Assembly (NCBI RefSeq): GCF_020809045.1
Contig: NZ_CP078079.1
Coordinates: 1,798,001 to 1,862,000 of the forward strand
Source: Pseudarthrobacter sp. L1SW
GTDB taxonomy: Bacteria; Actinomycetota; Actinomycetes; Actinomycetales; Micrococcaceae
DNA length: 64,000 bases
Direction: 5' to 3'
Part shown: in pieces, positions 60,886 through 64,000 of the stretch
How positions within the stretch are numbered: position 1 is the first letter of the stretch
Layout: the number at the start of each line of letters is the position of its first letter
Program-made: the position numbers and the translations under genes
Notes under the pieces: generated by a model
The model's database searches: none
Told to the model about the DNA's origin: nothing
What the model saw: the letters and a program-made list of their open reading frames with translations, nothing else

Positions 60886-62184
60886 ATGAGTGCACCCGCC
60901 CAAACCGCCGATCCAAGCATGTCGCATAGGCGGCGCCGCGTGTCCCTGGCCATCATGGCCGCCGACGGAAGTCCCCTGAGGGACGCCGACGTCGTGATTG
61001 AGCAGACACGCCATGAGTTTGCCTTCGGCAACATAGGTTTCGACTTTATCCCCCTCGCCAATGGCGAAGCGTCTGAGGACCTTTCGGCCGCAGAGATTGA
61101 GGCATTTGGCGGCGCGGACATCGACCAGCTCGCCCATCTGTCCGGCCTCTGGCTCGACCTCTTCAATACGGCAACCTTGCCTTTCTATTGGGGCCGTTTC
61201 GAACCGAAGCGCGGGCGCCCCGACACCCAGCGGCTTAGAACGACCGCCCAGTGGTTCGCCGAACGGGGCGTGACGGTCAAAGGCCACCCACTGGTCTGGC
61301 ACACGGTCACGGCCCCTTGGCTCCTCGGTCTGCCCCTGGACGAAATCGAACAGGTCCAACGCCAGCGGATCCGTCGGGACGTGACAGATTTTGCAGGACT
61401 CATCGACACCTGGGACGCCATCAACGAGGTCGTCATCATGCCGGTGTTCGACCGCGAAGACAACGGCATCACCCGTCTCGCCTATGACCGCGGCCGCATC
61501 CAGATGATCCGAATGGCCTTTGAAGAGGCGCGCAGCGCCAATCCGTCGGCGACTCTCCTCATCAACGACTTCGACCTATCGTCGGCCTACGAGTGTCTCA
61601 TTGAGGGCGCTTTGGAAGCCGGGATCCGGATCGACGCGATCGGCCTGCAGACGCACATGCACCAGGGTTACCGCGGAGAAGACGAAATCCTGTCCACAGT
61701 CGACCGCTTCGCGCGGTATGGATTGCCGATCCATATGACCGAGAGCACCATTCTCTCTGGACACCTCATGCCATCCGAGATCACCGACCTCAACGACTAC
61801 CGCGTATCCGAGTGGCCCAGCACTCCGGAAGACGAAGAACGCCAGGCAGACGAGATTAGGCGTCATTATCGCTCCCTCGTTTCGCATCCGGCCGTCCAGG
61901 CAATCAACTACTGGGGCTTGACCGATAACGGCGCCTGGCTCGGGGCCCCTGGCGGGTTGGTGCGCTCCGACGGAACCCTGAAACCGTCGTACAGGGCCCT
62001 CCACGAACTCATAAAGGGTGACTGGTGGACTGCGCCGACAACAGCACGCACCGACCTCAGCGGGCGTGTCGAAGTTGAGGGATTCTTCGGCGATTATTCC
62101 GTAACCGCCGGCCCAGCCACTGGACGTTTCTCAGTGACAGCCGGACTAGACGCAGTACCTGTTCGGCTCCTTCCCCATGAGTGA
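60886..62184 (+). CDS. GH10 endo-1,4-beta-xylanase, cytoplasmic type
   Basis: The 432-residue protein has the GH10 barrel with GHPLVWHTVTAPWL, the acid/base Glu in DTWDAINEVVIM, DFDLSSAYE, the nucleophile Glu in LPIHMTESTIL and INYWGLTDNGAW. The C-terminal 60 residues form a small beta extension (GRVEVEGFFGDYSVTAG). There is no signal peptide: MSAPAQTADPSMSHRRRRVS is hydrophilic. It should therefore trim imported xylo-oligosaccharides. CAAGGAG precedes ATG 60886, and the longer open frame upstream overlaps the esterase gene without a ribosome-binding site. From 62185 to 62702 I see no gene. Confidence 0.92.
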   Translation: MSAPAQTADPSMSHRRRRVSLAIMAADGSPLRDADVVIEQTRHEFAFGNIGFDFIPLANGEASEDLSAAEIEAFGGADIDQLAHLSGLWLDLFNTATLPFYWGRFEPKRGRPDTQRLRTTAQWFAERGVTVKGHPLVWHTVTAPWLLGLPLDEIEQVQRQRIRRDVTDFAGLIDTWDAINEVVIMPVFDREDNGITRLAYDRGRIQMIRMAFEEARSANPSATLLINDFDLSSAYECLIEGALEAGIRIDAIGLQTHMHQGYRGEDEILSTVDRFARYGLPIHMTESTILSGHLMPSEITDLNDYRVSEWPSTPEDEERQADEIRRHYRSLVSHPAVQAINYWGLTDNGAWLGAPGGLVRSDGTLKPSYRALHELIKGDWWTAPTTARTDLSGRVEVEGFFGDYSVTAGPATGRFSVTAGLDAVPVRLLPHE

Positions 62185-62702
62185 TTCAACTCAAGCCAGG
62201 AACTGAAGGGCGGGCGTTTGGCAGTACCGTTCCCGGGCAGCTAAACAGGCTCGACGCCCGGCCTCGACCAGTTCGAATCAGATCGCCTCGGCCAGCCGAC
62301 AAGTGTTGACCACGCGGCGGGCAATGACGGCGCGGGGTTCCAAGGCCAACTAACCATGGCGACGTAGTAGCCACGCGGTTCAGAGATCTCCTGGTCGATG
62401 GGGGCCGGATGGGACATTGCACCGTTGGTCGCAAATTGGGGGTCCGGAAGGACAGTCCGTGGTCTATGTCATTTTGGAGTACAGCGTGCCAGGCTTCGAG
62501 GTTGCGCGTCCTATTGAGGGCATGTCAAAAGGGAGTTGGTGACGAGGCAGTCTTCATCGCTCGGCAAGGACCGGGAGTCGAGCATGTTCGACGGCGGCCG
62601 ATTTGGCTTGTGGGTTGCTGGTGGTTGGGAGGGTGATGCGGAGGGAAGCCTCGGTTTCTCTGCCGTGCTCTCCGGGCATGCCACTGCCGGGAAGGTGCAC
62701 CG

Positions 62703-63683
62703 TCACTTCACAGGGCCGAAACCCGCGGCAGCGTAGATTCCGTCAATGACCTTCATGTTGAAAAGGCTGTCGGAGCCCTCAGTGAGCACCTCCTGGCCTG
62801 ACTGAAGACCATGGACTATGGCCTCGAGTTGGTGGTCGTAGGTCTCAAAGCCTCGTACGGTCCAGATGCGGTCCAGCCTGTTATGGCTCAGGGAGATGGA
62901 GTGCCCCCTGGAAGGAAAGACCAGATTCTTGACGACGAGTTTCCCTTGAGTACCCACCACTTCGAGGGATGAGTTCAGGTGCCCGGGCTCTTCCAGCATT
63001 GCTGAGGTGATGAGCGCTGTTGCTCCTGAGGGAAACTCGAGGTCGGCCGCCACGCTCAGGTCCGCGCCAAGGGGGTTGAGCGACCCGCTGGCTCGGACCA
63101 CCGTTGGTTCTTCGCCCATGAACGCCCGCACCCAGTGAACCGGGTAGCAGCCGAGGTCCATCAGCGATCCTCCTCCCAGTCTCGGGTCGTGTCGCAGGGA
63201 CGCGGGATCGAACGGATTCGAGCTGGAAAAGTCTGCGGTCAGCGTCAGAATCTCCCCGAGCGCGCCGGAGGCCTTGACGGCATCGAGTTCCGCGCTTAGG
63301 GGGTGATACCGGTCATGAAAGGCTTCGATGAGGCGGTAACCTGTCGATTGCGCAGCCTCCAGCATTCGTGCAGCCTCATCAGCATTCAGAGCGAAGGGTT
63401 TCTCGCAGAGCACGTGCTTGCCTGCTTCCAAAGCGGCGATCGACCACTTGGCGTGCTCGGAGGGTGGCAACGCGTTATAGACCAAATCAACGCCGGGGTC
63501 GGACATCAAAGCGGAGTAATCGCCGTAGAAACGGCCAATGCGGTGCTGCTCGGCGAACTGCTGTGCAGACTCTGTACGGCGGGAGGCCACCGCGACGACC
63601 TCTACGTCAGTTCGCCGGCTAGCTGGCCGGATGACTGCCGCAGGCGCTATGCCTGCTGCGCCCAAAATTCCGATTCTTAACAC
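62703..63683 (-). CDS. Gfo/Idh/MocA-family sugar oxidoreductase
   Basis: The 326-residue protein has the NAD-binding start RIGILGAAGIAPAAVIRPAS, the EKP motif in HVLCEKPFAL and the substrate-side DRYHPLSAEL and GGGSLMDLGCYPVHWVRAF with the expected Asp and His. It resembles D-xylose 1-dehydrogenase-type members, and its position between the xylanase genes and xylA fits a pentose substrate; others of the family use inositol or glucose. It is divergent from xylA. Confidence 0.88.
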   Translation of the reverse strand: MLRIGILGAAGIAPAAVIRPASRRTDVEVVAVASRRTESAQQFAEQHRIGRFYGDYSALMSDPGVDLVYNALPPSEHAKWSIAALEAGKHVLCEKPFALNADEAARMLEAAQSTGYRLIEAFHDRYHPLSAELDAVKASGALGEILTLTADFSSSNPFDPASLRHDPRLGGGSLMDLGCYPVHWVRAFMGEEPTVVRASGSLNPLGADLSVAADLEFPSGATALITSAMLEEPGHLNSSLEVVGTQGKLVVKNLVFPSRGHSISLSHNRLDRIWTVRGFETYDHQLEAIVHGLQSGQEVLTEGSDSLFNMKVIDGIYAAAGFGPVK

Positions 63684-63892
63684 TGCAGGTCTCCTTGCCG
63701 CGGCGCCAGGACCCGCAGTCTATTCGGTCAATTTGTACGAGTATCCCTGTCAAGCGGGCGGGTGCCAACCAGACACTGTGGAGCTGCATCTGCCGCTCGC
63801 CGCAAGCCAAGGCAGCGGAACGTCGAGAGGAACAAAACAGCAGCACTGGCGATCCAGCAACGGCCCATTGACCCCAACCCATCCAGCTTATA

Positions 63893-63911
63893 TAGTTCAG
63901 GCGGTAAACTA
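63893..63911. promoter_or_regulatory. XylR-type operator candidate before xylA
   Basis: TAGTT and AACTA form an inverted repeat with a 9-base spacer inside an A/T-rich island (TATATAGTT to AAACTAAAG). It is 42 bp before the xylA start and overlaps a plausible -10 region. ROK-family XylR sites in other bacteria have this AGTTT/AAACT form. Confidence 0.5.
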
Positions 63912-63952
63912 AAGCTTGAACGACGGCGATCTCACGAGTGCAAGGACGCATC

Positions 63953-64000
63953 ATGGCTATTTCCCCTACCCCTGCTGACAAGTTCACCTTCGGCCTCTGG
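63953..64000 (+). CDS. xylA: Xylose isomerase, start only (cut by the window edge)
   Basis: The 16 codons visible read MAISPTPADKFTFGLW, the N-terminus typical of actinobacterial xylose isomerases. The enzyme converts D-xylose to D-xylulose, the step after the xylan and xylo-oligosaccharide breakdown encoded upstream. A weak ribosome-binding site (AAGGACG) precedes the ATG. The remainder lies outside the window. Confidence 0.75.
   Translation, partial: MAISPTPADKFTFGLW

Noticed and set aside
1..64000. CRISPR array or toxin-antitoxin pair
   Set aside because: I saw no regularly spaced short direct repeats, and no adjacent small gene pair with recognisable toxin or antitoxin motifs.

Overview
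The window looks like chromosomal DNA of a GC-rich actinobacterium, most likely Arthrobacter or a close Micrococcaceae relative. This is an inference from the base composition, frequent GTG starts, dense ABC-transporter plus LacI catabolic modules, and the start of an actinobacterial-type xylose isomerase at the right edge. No rRNA, complete tRNA or CRISPR array was seen.

Layout. (1) 1-2063: the 3' part of a membrane protein, then gene-poor DNA holding a tRNA-Leu-like 3' fragment, the first copy of a long intergenic repeat and a broken DUF4913 gene. (2) 2085-11020: a tightly packed plus-strand operon of nine genes, and the most unusual part of the window. Its first gene encodes a 192-residue protein built from repeated helix plus D-G(n)-D-T-G-K modules. 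The rest encode a saccharopine-reductase-like oxidoreductase, an asparagine-synthetase/lasso-cyclase-like amide ligase, two GT2 glycosyltransferases (one SunS-like), a split transketolase, a JmjC-type 2-oxoglutarate oxygenase and a DUF6817 protein. I read it as an undescribed system that modifies a multi-core ribosomal peptide or scaffold protein. (3) 11600-14318: nested IS3 and IS110 remains. (4) 15040-28593: a tripartite tricarboxylate transporter (tctABC, minus strand), divergent from a shikimate dehydrogenase gene and an MHS-type transporter gene, then an IclR regulator divergent from an eight-gene operon. That operon encodes a meta-cleavage lower pathway, an extradiol dioxygenase, a 3-dehydroshikimate-dehydratase-like protein and a type II dehydroquinase, consistent with growth on quinate/shikimate or related aromatics. 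(5) 28765-29365: a second copy of the tRNA-fragment repeat, then a DUF2199 gene and gene debris.

(6) 31091-37763: a minus-strand series of redox, glyoxalase and hydrolase genes behind a NemR/AcuR-like TetR gene, with a matching 17-bp palindrome before the regulator and before the first enzyme gene. (7) 38066-41046: a pterin dehydratase gene, a third copy of part of the repeat, and truncated genes (Gfo/Idh, PucR, RHS, PfkB kinase). (8) 41074-47205: a fructan/sucrose module (GH32 hydrolase, ABC importer, LacI regulator, palindromic operators). (9) 47945-52776: a shattered transposase, a three-gene sulfite-oxidase-like redox operon, a DUF1508 gene and a truncated PEBP gene. (10) 53020-64000: a xylo-oligosaccharide module (LacI, ABC importer, GH3, CE7 esterase, GH10 xylanase), a Gfo/Idh oxidoreductase and the start of xylA.

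The catabolic modules share one plan: import of oligomers or aromatic acids, intracellular breakdown, and local repressors acting on nearby palindromes. The peptide-modification operon differs: it is visibly less GC-rich, uses codons such as TTA and AGA, and is flanked by mobile-element debris, which suggests horizontal acquisition.
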